A stretch of DNA of 58,274 nucleotides from an uncultured Dialister sp. (GTDB lineage Bacteria > Bacillota > Negativicutes > Veillonellales > Dialisteraceae), in NCBI GenBank assembly GCA_934178345.1, contig CAKPQG010000015.1:1-58274 (forward strand), read 5' to 3'. The first letter of the stretch is position 1. Each line of letters starts with the position of its first letter. Under the pieces are notes generated by a model. It was not told the DNA's origin. It worked only from the letters and a program-made list of their open reading frames with translations, and searched no databases. Below are positions 34,135 through 43,962 of the stretch, in pieces. A program made the translations under genes and the position numbers.

Positions 34135-35139
34135 TCACTTGCTTTTCAGCGCTTTGACCTTTTCAATGAGGAGCGGGAGGAAATCCTTCAGATCCGCTTC
34201 GACGGCGTAGTCTGCCATTTCCATGATCGGCGCCTTCGGGTCTTTATTGACCGCGATGACGATGTCCGCATTGACCGCGCACATGTGCTGCATCGCGCCC
34301 GAGATGCCGAGTGCGAAATAGATCTTCGGCGCTACGCCCTTGCCGGTCTGACCGATCTGGTGGCGATGCGGTTCCCAGCCGAGTTCTGCGATCGGACGGC
34401 TGCAGCCGACAGCTGCCCCCAGAAGGTCAGCGAGTTCATGGACCTTCGCCCATTCCTCTTCCGTGCGGATGCCGCGACCGCCTGCGACGACGACCTTTGC
34501 ATTTTCGACCGGATGGCTGTCCTTCTCCCCTGCGATGATTTCCTTCAGCACCGTGCCGAGATCCTTCTCTTCGAGGGAAACGGAGAGCGAGATGACCTCA
34601 CCCGTGCGGGAGGCATCGGCCGCCGGATACTTGAAGATACCGGGACGGACCGTACCGACCTGAGGACGGTAGTCCGGAGACACGATGTCCGCCATGATAT
34701 TCCCATCCATCGCCGGACGCGACCAGATGACGAGCCCCTTCTCGGTATCTGCCGAAAGCTCCGTCACATCTGCCGTGACGCCGCAGACGAGCTCTGCCGC
34801 CAGACGCGGAGCGAGATCGCGGCCGAACGGCGTCGCGCCAAAGATGATGGTATCGGGTTTCTTCTCCAAGAGGAACGGCGCCAGTGCTTTCTGGTACGCT
34901 TTCCCATCATAGTGGGAGAGGAGCGGATGATCGATCACATAGACCTTATCCGCGCCGAGGGAAATCAGCGAGGATGCCGGATCCTTGAGATCAGCACCGA
35001 TGAGGACGACCGCGACTTCTTCTCCCAGCTGGTCAGCCAGCACGCGGGCTTCGCCGGTCAGTTCACCGGTGACCTTCTGGATCTTGCCATTCGCAAGCGC
35101 CCCGATGACATAAATACCTTTGTGTTCAGAAAAATCCAT
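34135..35139 (-). CDS. etfA: electron transfer flavoprotein alpha subunit
   Basis: A 334-residue FAD-binding EtfA/FixB. The N-terminal half is the alpha/beta domain (GIYVIGALANGKIQKV). The C-terminal half has the FAD signature: VVVAGGRGIRTEEEW near residue 218, GCSRPIAELGWEPHRHQIGQTGKGV near 247, then IYFALGISGAMQHMCAV and a final IVAVNKDP-type segment (IVIAVNKDPKAPI). With EtfB it passes electrons between acyl-CoA or other flavoprotein dehydrogenases and the respiratory or bifurcating chain. It follows etfB by 11 bp, in the usual order. Confidence 0.96.
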   Translation of the reverse strand: MDFSEHKGIYVIGALANGKIQKVTGELTGEARVLADQLGEEVAVVLIGADLKDPASSLISLGADKVYVIDHPLLSHYDGKAYQKALAPFLLEKKPDTIIFGATPFGRDLAPRLAAELVCGVTADVTELSADTEKGLVIWSRPAMDGNIMADIVSPDYRPQVGTVRPGIFKYPAADASRTGEVISLSVSLEEKDLGTVLKEIIAGEKDSHPVENAKVVVAGGRGIRTEEEWAKVHELADLLGAAVGCSRPIAELGWEPHRHQIGQTGKGVAPKIYFALGISGAMQHMCAVNADIVIAVNKDPKAPIMEMADYAVEADLKDFLPLLIEKVKALKSK

Positions 35140-35150
35140 TTCGCCCCTCC

Positions 35151-35942
35151 TTAGATGACCTTCAGTTTCTGCATAGCCGAGAGGAAGAGATCCACAGCTT
35201 CTTCCGTCGTCTTTCCTTCGATGCGGAGATTTTCTTTTTTCGGCGGCACGACCGGACGGACCTGACGGACCTGCGTCGGAGAGCCCTTCATGCCGATGCG
35301 CGCCGGATCGACCGGCAGATCGGCTGCCGTCAAATTTCCGATCTCCACTTCGTCCTTCTTGAGGAGACCCTTGATGCTCGGGTATCTCGCATGGTTCAGC
35401 GCTTCCGTCGCAGTGACGACCGCCGGAAGAGCAAGCTCGAGCACCTCGATATTCCCACCGATCTGGCGCTTCACGGTGAGGAAGCCTTCCTTCTCATAGG
35501 AAATGCCTACGGCTGCACTCACATCCGCGATGCCGAGCGTCGCAGCGATTTCCGGTCCGATCTGCGCCGTATTGCTGTCGATGGACTCCTGCCCACAGAA
35601 AATGAGATCGAATGTTCCCAGCTTCTCGATCGCCTTAGCCAGTGTGTAGCTCGTCGCGAGAGTATCCGCGCCGCCAAACGCGCGATCCGTCACGAGGTAT
35701 ACTTCATCAGCGCCCATAGCGACCGCATCCTTCAGGACAGCGGCTGCCTGCGGGGGACCCATGGTGATGACCGTCACCGTGCCACCCACTTCATCACGCA
35801 GCGAGAATGCCGCTTCCAGCGCATGGAGATCCAGCGGATTCATGATGCTGTTCGCATTATTTCTTTTCAGTCTTCCTGTGGTCGGATCGACTTCCATCTT
35901 CGACGTGTCGACGACCTGTTTGATACAAACCAGAAACTTCAT
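35151..35942 (-). CDS. etfB: electron transfer flavoprotein beta subunit
   Basis: A 263-residue EtfB/FixA that binds AMP or a second FAD. The start is MKFLVCIKQVVDTSKM; NPLDLHALEAAFSLRD follows near residue 41, VTVITMGPPQAAAVLKDAVAMGADEVYLVTDR is the nucleotide domain core, and FCGQESIDSNTAQIGPEIAATLG is the signature. The frame is open to 36218 into dnaE, but the ATG at 35942 has GGAAGGGAG six nt upstream and gives the family start. It forms a two-gene operon with etfA. No acyl-CoA dehydrogenase is adjacent, so the partner is encoded elsewhere. Confidence 0.96.
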   Translation of the reverse strand: MKFLVCIKQVVDTSKMEVDPTTGRLKRNNANSIMNPLDLHALEAAFSLRDEVGGTVTVITMGPPQAAAVLKDAVAMGADEVYLVTDRAFGGADTLATSYTLAKAIEKLGTFDLIFCGQESIDSNTAQIGPEIAATLGIADVSAAVGISYEKEGFLTVKRQIGGNIEVLELALPAVVTATEALNHARYPSIKGLLKKDEVEIGNLTAADLPVDPARIGMKGSPTQVRQVRPVVPPKKENLRIEGKTTEEAVDLFLSAMQKLKVI

Positions 35943-36132
35943 AGTGTCTCCCTTCCGTGAGGTCGAAATCATGTGCCGCGCAGCACGAACGCCGCGCCAC
36001 AGGGTAAAGGGTGTCAAAAGACGCGGCTCGCGCCTGTTGTCCCCATGATTTATATTTGCTTCAAGTATAGCATAAGTGAAACGTTTTTGCGTGAGAAAGT
36101 TCATAAACTTTGAGGCTTTTCCGTCTGCCGCC

Positions 36133-36169
36133 ATCAAAAACGGCGAGCCAGCGGCTCGCCGTTTTTGAT
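36133..36169. terminator. bidirectional terminator after dnaE
   Basis: A 17-bp perfect stem (36133-36149 with 36153-36169, loop AGC) with A and T runs at its base on both sides. It lies 20 bp past the dnaE stop and ahead of etfB. Confidence 0.9.
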
Positions 36170-36189
36170 GCTGCTCTGTTTGAATGCGA

Positions 36190-39100
36190 CTAATTTTTTC
36201 TCCCCTCGACCGATGCATTGCCGAGAAGTCCTTTCAGCGCTTCTTCGGCTTCTTCGGTAAAGTCGACGTAGAATTTCGGCACCATGCGGATCTCCTGCCT
36301 TGAGGAGATGAGGTGGAGAATGACTGGTGTGTCACCATGGTATTTCGCAAGGACTCTGGCGAGGGCGGCACTGACTTCGTCTGTCTCATGACGGGGATCG
36401 ACGTAGAGGTGGACTTCATCGACAGGCACGCGGACGGTCTTTTTGAACTGGGCCATCGGGATGATGCTGTCGGCTAAGATCTTGACTTCTCGCTCATTCG
36501 ACTGGACGCGGCCGCGGATACAGATGGGCGCGTCTTCGGTGAGGAAGGGGCGCGCGGCTTCCCAGACGGAGGGGAAGAGGACGGCTTCGATCTCACTTTC
36601 ATAGTCTTCGATGGTGACGTAGCCCATGGGCGCGCCTTTCTTGGTGACCATGCCCTTCACGCGGGTGACGGTGCCGCCCAAGGTGACTGCCTTCCCGTCG
36701 TAGCGGCTGCCTTCTGTCTCAAGCTGGTAGATGGGCGTGCAGGCGGCCATCTGTTTCTTGTACTTATCGAGCGGATGACCGCTGACGTAGAAGCCCAAGA
36801 GCTTTCTTTCCCAGTCGATCTTTTCCTCCGCGTCCATGTCAGCGAGGTCGGGGTAGATGACGGATTTCTTCATCTCGTCCCCGCCGAAGAGAGACATCTG
36901 TCCGCTTTCCCGGTCGCTCTTCGTAGCGGCGACATCACTCATGACCTGCGGGAGTGCGGCGAGAAGCTGGGAACGGTTGTAGCCGAAGCCGTCCATCGCA
37001 CCGCAGCGGATGAGGCTTTCACACGCACGGCTATTGAGACCTTTGCCTTCGACGCGCTCCAAGAAATCCGACATGGAGGTGAAGGGGCCGCCCTTCTGCC
37101 GGGCTTTGATGATGGCTTCGACGGCGTTCTCTCCGACGTTCTGGATGGCATCAAGTCCGAAGAGGATTTTATTTCCGCTGACGGAAAAATAGGCTTCGGA
37201 GAGATTGACATCCGGTGCGGCGATTTCCACGCCCGCCCGACGGGTATCGGAAATGTAACGGCTGACCTTGTTCTTGTCGCCATTGTAGCAGGTCATCATG
37301 GCAGCCATGAATTCGGCGCGGTAATGTGCCTTGAGGTAGGCGGTCTGCCAGGCGATCCAGCCGTAGCAGACACTGTGGGATTTATTGAAGCCGTAGCCTG
37401 CGAAGTGGACCATGAGGTCGAAGACGTAATTCGCCGTCTTCTCATCGACGCCGTTCTTCACGGCACCTGTGACGAAGGTGTCGCGGTTCTTCTGCAGGAT
37501 TTCCGGCTCCTTGTGCCCCATGGCGCGGCGAAGCATGTCGGACTGACCGAGGGAGAAGCCGCCCATGACAGAGGCGATCTGCATGACCTGTTCCTGATAG
37601 AGGATGACGCCGTAGGTTTCCTTCAGGATGGGAGCCAGTGATGGATGCGGATACTCAATGGGGATCTCTCCGTGTTTTCTCTTGATGAAATCTTCCGCCA
37701 TGCCGCTCCCCAAAGGCCCCGGACGGTAGAGCGCGACCATCGGGATGAGGTCTTCGAAGCGGTCCGGGTGGAGCTTCATCAGAAGATTCGTAAAGCCGGT
37801 GGACTCGGACTGGAAGACACCTGTGGTGTCGCCCGCGCAGAGCATCTCGCACGTCTTCTCGTCGACGGAAGGAATGTGATTGATATCGATGGTGACACCG
37901 CGGTTCGCCCGGATCATCTCGATCGCATCATGGATGACGGTTAGATTTCTAAGCCCTAAGAGGTCCATCTTGAGAAGGCCGAGCTGTTCGACCTGATCTT
38001 TTTCGTACTGCGTCTGGATGAAATCATCCGCGGTGAGCTGGATCGGCACGTACTCATCGACGGGCTTCGAGCAGATGACGACGCCGGCGGCATGCGTGCC
38101 GGAATTTCTGGAAAGCCCTTCGAGGTCGAGGCAGTGGTCGATCAGGGTGTGCACGGTCGCATTCGACTCATAGAGGTCTTTGAATTCCTTCGAGCCGTCC
38201 AGTGTCTTCTTCAGCGTGACGCCCGGGCCGCTCGGCACCATCTTCGCGATCTTGTCCACTTCGCGAAGGGGCAGATTCATGACACGGCCGACATCACGGA
38301 TGACGGCACGCGCCGCGAGCGTACCGAAGGTGATGATCTGCGCCACCTGCTCGGCACCATATTTCTCCGCGAGGTACGCGATGACCTGCCCGCGTCCGCG
38401 ATAGCAGAGGTCAGTATCGATATCCGGCATGGAGACGCGCTCCGGATTCAGGAAGCGTTCAAAGAGAAGATCGAAACGCAGCGGGTCGATTTCCGTAATG
38501 TGCAGGAGGTAGGCGACGATGCTCCCCGCCGCGCTCCCGCGCCCCGGCCCGATCGGAATGCCGTGCGTCTTCGCATAGCGGATGAAGTCCATGACGATCA
38601 GGAAGTAGTCGGAGAATCCCATCTGATTGATGACGCCAAGCTCATAGTCCAGTCGCTCCTGCTCTTTTCCCGAAGGCTGCGGATAGCGCTCAGGAATCGC
38701 CGCCTCGCAGAGCTTCCGTAGGTACGACTTCGACGTCTCACCTTCCGGCACATCAAAGGACGGGAGCTTATGGTCGCCAAAAGTGAACGTCACATGGCAG
38801 CGCTCCGCGATCTTGGCCGTATTCTCGATGGCGCCCGGATACTCGCCTAAGATCGCCCGCATCTCCTCCCCGCTCTTGCAGTAGAATTCATCATTCGGAA
38901 AATGGAAATGATAGGGGTCATCCAGTGTCTTTCCCGTGGAGATGCAGAGCTTGATCTCCTGGCTCTTCGCATCCTCTTTTTTCGTATAGTGGAAATCATT
39001 CGTCGCGACCAGTCCCAGCCCATACTCTTTTGCCAGAGACGCCAGCACCGGACGCACATCCGCTTCTTCCGGGATGCCGTGGTTCTGCAGCTCGAGGAAA

Positions 39101-39612
39101 TAGTTCTCCTTCCCGAAGGTGTCGATGTAGTACCGGATCACCTTCCGCGCCTCATCCATGTCGCGGTTTAAGATCGCCTGCGGGAGCTCCCCTGCCACAC
39201 ACGCCGACATCGCAATGAGGCCCTTGTGATACTTGGTGAGGAGCTCATGGTCCACACGCGGCTTATGGAAATAGCCCTCCGTCCACGCCTTCGAGCAGAT
39301 CTTGATGAGGTTCTGGTAGCCCTCATTCGTTTCTGCCAAAAGGATCAGATGCCCCAGCTTCTCCTTCTCGCCCTTCGCCCGCTCAAAGCGGCTCTTCCTC
39401 GTCACATAGACCTCGCAGCCGATGATCGGCTTGATGCCCTGAGCCATACACTCCTTATATAAGTAGACCGCGCCATACATGACACCATGGTCCGTGATCG
39501 CGACCGCCGTCTGCCCGAGCGACTTGACATAGGAGACCAGCTCCTTGATGCGGCACGTGCCATCGAAAAGGCTGTACTCGGTGTGGACATGGAGATGAAC
39601 AAATGGATCCAA
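36190..39612 (-). CDS. dnaE: DNA polymerase III alpha subunit
   Basis: A ~1140-residue replicative C-family polymerase. The PHP domain is N-terminal (FVHLHVHTEYSLFDGTCRI, with the metal-binding His pairs). The catalytic aspartates lie in MPDIDTDLC near residue 400, preceded by GPGRGSAAGSIVAYLL; GYGFNKSHSVCYGWIAWQTA is in the fingers region, followed by a helix-hairpin-helix and a C-terminal OB fold (VTLGGTVTRVKGMVTKKG). The frame can begin at a GTG at 39621, but AAGAAGGTG overlaps that codon and is ideally spaced from the TTG at 39612, so I set the start there. Distance to the next gene upstream is over 700 bp. Confidence 0.95.
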   Translation of the reverse strand: MDPFVHLHVHTEYSLFDGTCRIKELVSYVKSLGQTAVAITDHGVMYGAVYLYKECMAQGIKPIIGCEVYVTRKSRFERAKGEKEKLGHLILLAETNEGYQNLIKICSKAWTEGYFHKPRVDHELLTKYHKGLIAMSACVAGELPQAILNRDMDEARKVIRYYIDTFGKENYFLELQNHGIPEEADVRPVLASLAKEYGLGLVATNDFHYTKKEDAKSQEIKLCISTGKTLDDPYHFHFPNDEFYCKSGEEMRAILGEYPGAIENTAKIAERCHVTFTFGDHKLPSFDVPEGETSKSYLRKLCEAAIPERYPQPSGKEQERLDYELGVINQMGFSDYFLIVMDFIRYAKTHGIPIGPGRGSAAGSIVAYLLHITEIDPLRFDLLFERFLNPERVSMPDIDTDLCYRGRGQVIAYLAEKYGAEQVAQIITFGTLAARAVIRDVGRVMNLPLREVDKIAKMVPSGPGVTLKKTLDGSKEFKDLYESNATVHTLIDHCLDLEGLSRNSGTHAAGVVICSKPVDEYVPIQLTADDFIQTQYEKDQVEQLGLLKMDLLGLRNLTVIHDAIEMIRANRGVTIDINHIPSVDEKTCEMLCAGDTTGVFQSESTGFTNLLMKLHPDRFEDLIPMVALYRPGPLGSGMAEDFIKRKHGEIPIEYPHPSLAPILKETYGVILYQEQVMQIASVMGGFSLGQSDMLRRAMGHKEPEILQKNRDTFVTGAVKNGVDEKTANYVFDLMVHFAGYGFNKSHSVCYGWIAWQTAYLKAHYRAEFMAAMMTCYNGDKNKVSRYISDTRRAGVEIAAPDVNLSEAYFSVSGNKILFGLDAIQNVGENAVEAIIKARQKGGPFTSMSDFLERVEGKGLNSRACESLIRCGAMDGFGYNRSQLLAALPQVMSDVAATKSDRESGQMSLFGGDEMKKSVIYPDLADMDAEEKIDWERKLLGFYVSGHPLDKYKKQMAACTPIYQLETEGSRYDGKAVTLGGTVTRVKGMVTKKGAPMGYVTIEDYESEIEAVLFPSVWEAARPFLTEDAPICIRGRVQSNEREVKILADSIIPMAQFKKTVRVPVDEVHLYVDPRHETDEVSAALARVLAKYHGDTPVILHLISSRQEIRMVPKFYVDFTEEAEEALKGLLGNASVEGRKN

Positions 39613-39651
39613 GGGAAACACCTTCTTCGCTTCTTTTTCTTTCGAATGCTA

Positions 39652-39689
39652 AGGGAATGCTGATGCAATCGCAGAATCAGTGTTTCCCT
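39652..39689. repeat. 38-bp solo copy of the MITE ends
   Basis: AGGGAATGCTGATGCAATCG joins directly to CAGAATCAGTGTTTCCCT, the two end sequences of the 163-bp element at 39902-40064 with the interior missing. It lies 40 bp upstream of the dnaE start. Confidence 0.75.
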
Positions 39690-39901
39690 AAAAATAACTT
39701 TTTCTTATTGTATCATATTTAGTAGCTGGCCATTCATCCGTTCCTATTGGAAAAGTGCGTAGTGAGGAGCGCAGCCAGAGATTAGCGGGTTCTATGGGTT
39801 CAGCGGGGGTGGTGCGGCGCATTTCGTCATCCTGAGCGAAGAAAAGCGTCGTATGTTAGAAAATGGCTCATCTGGAACAGGAGAACTGCGTCGAAAGATC
39901 T

Positions 39902-40064
39902 AGGGAAACGCTGATTAAATCGCAGAGTCAGATTCTACAAGAATTTTTATACATAGCTTCGTCATAACCTTCCTTAAATAGCCCGCTATTCGCGTCAGGC
40001 TATTCCTCGCTATGCATAAAAATTCAAGAGTAAAATCTGGCAACGATTTAATCAGTGTTTCCCT
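39902..40064. repeat. 163-bp MITE-like element, copy 1
   Basis: Ends are inverted repeats: AGGGAAACGCTGATTAAATC at the left and its near-exact reverse complement at the right. Inside, TTTTTATACAT and ATGCATAAAAA form a second inverted pair, so the whole element can fold as one long hairpin. A second copy of the same length occurs at 48178-48340 in the opposite orientation. No transposase is encoded. The rest of this spacer (39690-39901, 40065-40198) holds an inverted copy of the ~80-bp dispersed repeat at 39820-39900 and nothing else that I can name. Confidence 0.85.
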
Positions 40065-40198
40065 AAGCGCCGCGAAGTTTTAACCGCGAAAGATGAAAAA
40101 CCTGTGAACCTTTGAACCTTCAGCACCCGCTCCCCCTCTTTCGCGCGCAATCAAGGGGCAGCACTCCACATGGGCTACCCCTGAGTAACCTGAACCAT

Positions 40199-40255
40199 AA
40201 AAAACCGGTGACCCGTCATCGGGAGAACCTCCCAGTGATGGATCACCAGTTTTTT
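40199..40255 (-). terminator. covarying GGTGAC hairpin, copy 1, downstream of adhesin A
   Basis: A long hairpin with GGTGACCCGTCATCGGGAG pairing to CTCCCAGTGATGGATCACC around AAC, with T runs on both strands. It shares its plan with the hairpins at 43874-43932 and 48471-48512, but the arm sequence differs in step on both sides. Confidence 0.75.
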
Positions 40256-40286
40256 AATCGATATTTCTCTACCTCTCCCAAAAACA

Positions 40287-40331
40287 AAATTCCCTCTGTA
40301 GAAATATCAATCATTTCTTCAGAGGGAATTT
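40287..40331 (-). terminator. terminator of adhesin A
   Basis: The arms AAATTCCCTCTG and CAGAGGGAATTT are perfect reverse complements, 43 bp past the stop of the autotransporter gene on the minus strand, with TTTTG after the hairpin. Confidence 0.8.
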
Positions 40332-40373
40332 CCTTTGGCTATTTTACAAATCATTCACAGCCAACAACGAATA

Positions 40374-43136
40374 CTATTTCTCCGCCTTTACGGTACGAAC
40401 TCTTTCTACAGTAGGCTTGCCATCTTTGTCCTGATGCACTGTATCTACCGTGAAACGTTCCAGTTCCGGTGCAAATTCTTTCAGAATCTTATCCGACAGA
40501 GTAGCTCCTTCCAGCATGGCTTTGTAGAGCATGGTAGCGAATTCATAGCGAGTCATTGGACGATCCCCTTTGAATTCTCCATCGGGGTAACCAGTGAGCA
40601 TACCATTGCCTTTCAAAGCAGATACATATTCATAAGCCCAGTGATTCTTCGGCACATCTGGGAAGAGCTGGAGCTTAGACGTATCCAGTTTCTTTCCTGC
40701 ATTCACATCCAACAGAGCCGATTTCAGACCTTCCAGTTCTTTTCTGAGGTCTTTGATTTCCTTCGCCATAGCTACCTTGGAAGTAGAAACATGGTTGCCC
40801 TGGCCCAGCTTCAAGCTGACACCTGCATTCACCATATTTTCACCATTACCGAAGCTGCCGCCTACAGAGAACATGGTATCTTCATTCGGACGATAGTAAG
40901 CGCCGATAGCGGCTGCATTTTCGCCATTGTAATTGCCATAGCCTGCTGCGAAATCCCACTTGTCATCCGGATCGAAGTCCAACGGATGGAGCGCTGCCAA
41001 AGCGGCTGCACCAGCACCGACTTTGTTGATGCGGTTGCCCAATTTATTGATACTCTGGGCATTCTGTGCTACCTGCTGGTTGGTTGCAAAGAGCTGACTA
41101 CCATTGACAGCATCCGTAGATGTGGCAGAAATATTTCCAGCAGCTACATTGGTGATTGTCTGATTTCCTCCATCAATTCCGTCTTTGGTTATGGATGGAC
41201 CGTCTTTAATAGTAAGACCATCTGTGGTGATAGTTGTATTTCCTACACTCACAGTCTCTGCAGTGACTTTCGTGACATCAATCTCATCATTTAATTTCAC
41301 TTGAATGCTATTACCATTAACGGAAGTGGAAATATTCTTTTTATCCCCATTGATACTTAATGTTTCTCCCGGTTTGACATCTGCTTTCTGGTTATCATCA
41401 GCGCCAAAAGAAGTGGCTTTCGTTTCGGTGCTAACTGTTACGGTATTCCCAGTTCTTGTACTTTCTGTTGTTCCTTGAGATGTACCTGTACTTCCGGTAT
41501 TAGTCTGGTTCGTCGTTACCGTAGTGGTGTCTGTAGGAGTGTCTTTTCCTACTATATTGGTAGAAATCTTATAAGTGGTTTTTTCACCATTCGTTATTTT
41601 TTCCACCTTGATTCCTGTCCCTGCGTCAACGTCAATGGATTCCAATGCTTTTTTGAGCTGGGCCACATTCACTGCATCTGTGTCTTCACTTCCAGCTGCT
41701 ACATTGGTAATCTGGCGAGTGATATTGTTCACCGTATCACCCACAGAAAAAGCTCCTCTTGTGGAAATCCAAGTGGATAGCGCTACATCTGGGATGGTAT
41801 CCGGTGCAAAAGCTCCGCGTGCTCCTTTTTCGCTGCCAGCTACTCGATCCGCTACAGAACCTGCTCCGATAGCTACTCCTCCCACTGCTTCTACCTTCGC
41901 ACCATTCCCAATAGCCACCGCATTATCTGCCGTAACATTATTTTCATTTCCCAAAGAAATCACATTTTTTCGATCCTTTAATGTATTGTGATCCCCCATG
42001 ACGATAGTTGATTGGATATTCGTAGCTGTGTTATTAGAACCAATGATAGATGTATTGGTCGCATTGGTCACTTTGTTTTTGTAACCATTGATCATATCGT
42101 ACTTGGAAACCGCACCGTTTTCCCCAATCAATGTATTCTTAACACCCAGTAGCTGGGAATAAGTTGCCCAATCCGCTTTATTGCCACCGCCGATAGCCAT
42201 GACAGAACCGCCAGCAAATTGGTCAGACTGCATCGCCTTAATGATTTCTTTCTGCGCATCAGAAGCTGATGTCTTATTCCAATTGGTACTAAAAGTTACA
42301 TCCTCGATAGAATTGGTTACTTCATTCCCGGTCCCCCAAACAAGGGATGCATTGGTATTCTGTGTCTTATTACCAAATCCTAGCACACTATTTGCTGTAC
42401 CAGCCGCCAAATTGACTGACTTTGAAGACTCTATACTATTTAAAGAACCATAAACAGTTGCACCGAAATTCTGTACATCATAAAAAGTTGATGTTCCTCT
42501 ATTGGAAGTAATAGAAAATGCCCCTGTTACGGTAGACATAGAACCACTATTATAACTGCTTGCTCCTAATGTGGTAGAATACACGCCATTATTCAGCGTC
42601 ATTTTCTTTGCTGGACCTACCTCAATATCCCCTAATTTTCCTACATAGGTATAGTCTCCAACTATTACAGAACCGGTACGAGCCACTGTATTTTTCCCAA
42701 TAGCAATTGCTCCTGCCAGCTTTGTTCCATCGGTTACTTTAGCTTTGGTGAAGAAATTACTTGGGGAAACAGCTCCTTGGTTAAAGTCTAAATAAGACTC
42801 TTTTCTACCAATACCATCTGGATTGCCACCATTCCAAGCATATGCATTTTCGCCAATAGCAATATAACCACTAACCGATCCACCCAATCCACCCGGATTG
42901 CCCATGGTAGTATTAGTTGATGCACCTTTTCCGACAGCAATATTCACATCCTCGTTTGCTGGATTGGTTGCTTCAATAGCCATACCGCCAAAACCGGTGA
43001 GCATCATGGCAGCCGCTACTACGGCAGTCATACTACGGACCCGTTTATTGCTTTGGCTATGATTTTTAGTAATTTCAGAAACTACGGTATAGCAATGTTT
43101 CGCTTTATTCCAAATGACTTTGTAAATATGATTCAT
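40374..43136 (-). CDS. YadA-like trimeric autotransporter adhesin with C-terminal SLH domain (adhesin A)
   Basis: A 920-residue surface adhesin. It begins with an extended signal peptide region (MNHIYKVIWNKAKHCY, then a hydrophobic run ending near residue 55). The head consists of YadA-type repeats (AIGKNTVARTGSVIVGDYTY, AIGNGAKVEAVGGVAIG). A stalk neck AVNVAQLKKALE follows near 485. The membrane-anchor-like region (INKVGAGAAALAALHPLDF) lies near residue 700-777. A coiled coil and an SLH domain (LFPDVPKNHWAYEYV, near 822-875) come after it. The SLH placement behind the anchor is unusual and would put it in the periplasm, where SLH domains of Negativicutes bind peptidoglycan. It is 71 bp downstream of the zinc-finger gene. 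Confidence 0.93.
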   Translation of the reverse strand: MNHIYKVIWNKAKHCYTVVSEITKNHSQSNKRVRSMTAVVAAAMMLTGFGGMAIEATNPANEDVNIAVGKGASTNTTMGNPGGLGGSVSGYIAIGENAYAWNGGNPDGIGRKESYLDFNQGAVSPSNFFTKAKVTDGTKLAGAIAIGKNTVARTGSVIVGDYTYVGKLGDIEVGPAKKMTLNNGVYSTTLGASSYNSGSMSTVTGAFSITSNRGTSTFYDVQNFGATVYGSLNSIESSKSVNLAAGTANSVLGFGNKTQNTNASLVWGTGNEVTNSIEDVTFSTNWNKTSASDAQKEIIKAMQSDQFAGGSVMAIGGGNKADWATYSQLLGVKNTLIGENGAVSKYDMINGYKNKVTNATNTSIIGSNNTATNIQSTIVMGDHNTLKDRKNVISLGNENNVTADNAVAIGNGAKVEAVGGVAIGAGSVADRVAGSEKGARGAFAPDTIPDVALSTWISTRGAFSVGDTVNNITRQITNVAAGSEDTDAVNVAQLKKALESIDVDAGTGIKVEKITNGEKTTYKISTNIVGKDTPTDTTTVTTNQTNTGSTGTSQGTTESTRTGNTVTVSTETKATSFGADDNQKADVKPGETLSINGDKKNISTSVNGNSIQVKLNDEIDVTKVTAETVSVGNTTITTDGLTIKDGPSITKDGIDGGNQTITNVAAGNISATSTDAVNGSQLFATNQQVAQNAQSINKLGNRINKVGAGAAALAALHPLDFDPDDKWDFAAGYGNYNGENAAAIGAYYRPNEDTMFSVGGSFGNGENMVNAGVSLKLGQGNHVSTSKVAMAKEIKDLRKELEGLKSALLDVNAGKKLDTSKLQLFPDVPKNHWAYEYVSALKGNGMLTGYPDGEFKGDRPMTRYEFATMLYKAMLEGATLSDKILKEFAPELERFTVDTVHQDKDGKPTVERVRTVKAEK

Positions 43137-43207
43137 GATATACCCTCTCTTTCAATGAATTCAGGGAGTAGGATAGGTTCGTAAAGATTAAGCGAATCCC
43201 TAAGCAT

Positions 43208-43627
43208 TTATCCTTTTTTCTTCTGTTCTCGAATCACTTTTTGTCTAGCTCTATGCTGGGCTTCCCGACAGGTCTCACTGCAATAAAAACGTCGCCGATC
43301 CAAAGGGGCCGTGACAATGACATTCTTCCCACAAACTTGACATTGGAATTGTCGAATGCCTTTTTCCCTTTTCTTTTCCGAATGTTTCCAGTACAATTTC
43401 TCACAATGGACACAGCAGAATTTGAAACGGTTATCGGATGGATTATAGACATTGACCACTTTCCCGCACTGCGCGCACAGAAATGAACGAATGAGTACGG
43501 TTTCCTGCGTATGTACTTCATCCTTGGGCAGGCGTTTCCGATTGGCAGCTACACGGCAGGCTGGCGAGCAATATTTCTGCCAACTTTTTGTCGGAGTAAA
43601 CTCTTTCTCGCACCATTGACATTTCAT
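43208..43627 (-). CDS. triple zinc-finger protein (unit A)
   Basis: A 139-residue, strongly basic protein with three CxxC..CxxxC zinc-binding units: MKCQWCEKEF..YCSPACR, LCAQCGKVV..FCCVHCEK and QCQVCGKNV..YCSETCR. The last is followed by a basic tail (EAQHRARQKVIREQKKK). Such FCS/TRASH-like fingers bind zinc and often nucleic acid or proteins; no family function is known to me. It is the first gene of the unit, transcribed into the adhesin gene, and has a nearly identical paralogue ahead of the second adhesin. A role as regulator or assembly factor of the adhesin is inference from linkage. The four-codon frame overlapping its start is listed separately. Confidence 0.85.
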   Translation of the reverse strand: MKCQWCEKEFTPTKSWQKYCSPACRVAANRKRLPKDEVHTQETVLIRSFLCAQCGKVVNVYNPSDNRFKFCCVHCEKLYWKHSEKKREKGIRQFQCQVCGKNVIVTAPLDRRRFYCSETCREAQHRARQKVIREQKKKG

Positions 43628-43638
43628 ACCATACGCAT
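43624..43638 (-). promoter_or_regulatory. four-codon leader ORF overlapping the zinc-finger start (unit A)
   Basis: AGGAGGGGAGGC is followed by ATG-CGT-ATG-GTA-TGA, whose TGA overlaps the ATG of the zinc-finger gene (ATGA). The ribosome binding site is better spaced for this mini-ORF than for the gene. The same arrangement is conserved in unit B at 47341-47355. Confidence 0.45.
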
Positions 43639-43760
43639 GCCTCCCCTCCTACACACGATCCACTCCGGAAAAATTTCCTTTTCATGATTTGAGAAAATCT
43701 CTCTTTTCTCACTTTCCATTTTCTCCGCCTGTGAATAACTGTGCTTAAATTCTTATTTAG

Positions 43761-43788
43761 ACAGTACCACCCCCCCCGGTTTCGTCAA
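43761..43788 (-). promoter_or_regulatory. candidate phase-variable promoter with G8 spacer tract (unit A)
   Basis: On the minus strand TTGACG (43788-43783) and TACTGT (43766-43761), the latter preceded by TGG as an extended -10, are separated by 16 nt. Eight of these are a G run (43770-43777). One more G would give the optimal 17-nt spacing. About 134 nt separate it from the zinc-finger start. The -35 is strong and the -10 weak, so spacer length would matter. Confidence 0.6.
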
Positions 43789-43873
43789 TGCCTAAACCAA
43801 TTGATCACTACATTTTAAAATGCTATATAGGGAATGGGTATATTTCCGAAATAGCATCCATTGGAGCATTCCT

Positions 43874-43932
43874 AAAAAAAACTGGTGACTTGTGACCGGG
43901 AGAACCTCCCAGTCACAAGTCACCAGTTTTTT
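43874..43932 (-). terminator. covarying GGTGAC hairpin, copy 2, downstream of adhesin B
   Basis: CTGGTGACTTGTGACCGGGAG pairs with CTCCCAGTCACAAGTCACCAG (arms of about 20 nt) around AAC, with T runs outside. It marks the junction between the two duplicated units. Confidence 0.75.
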
Positions 43933-43962
43933 ATCGAGGTTTCTCTACCTCTCCCAAAAACA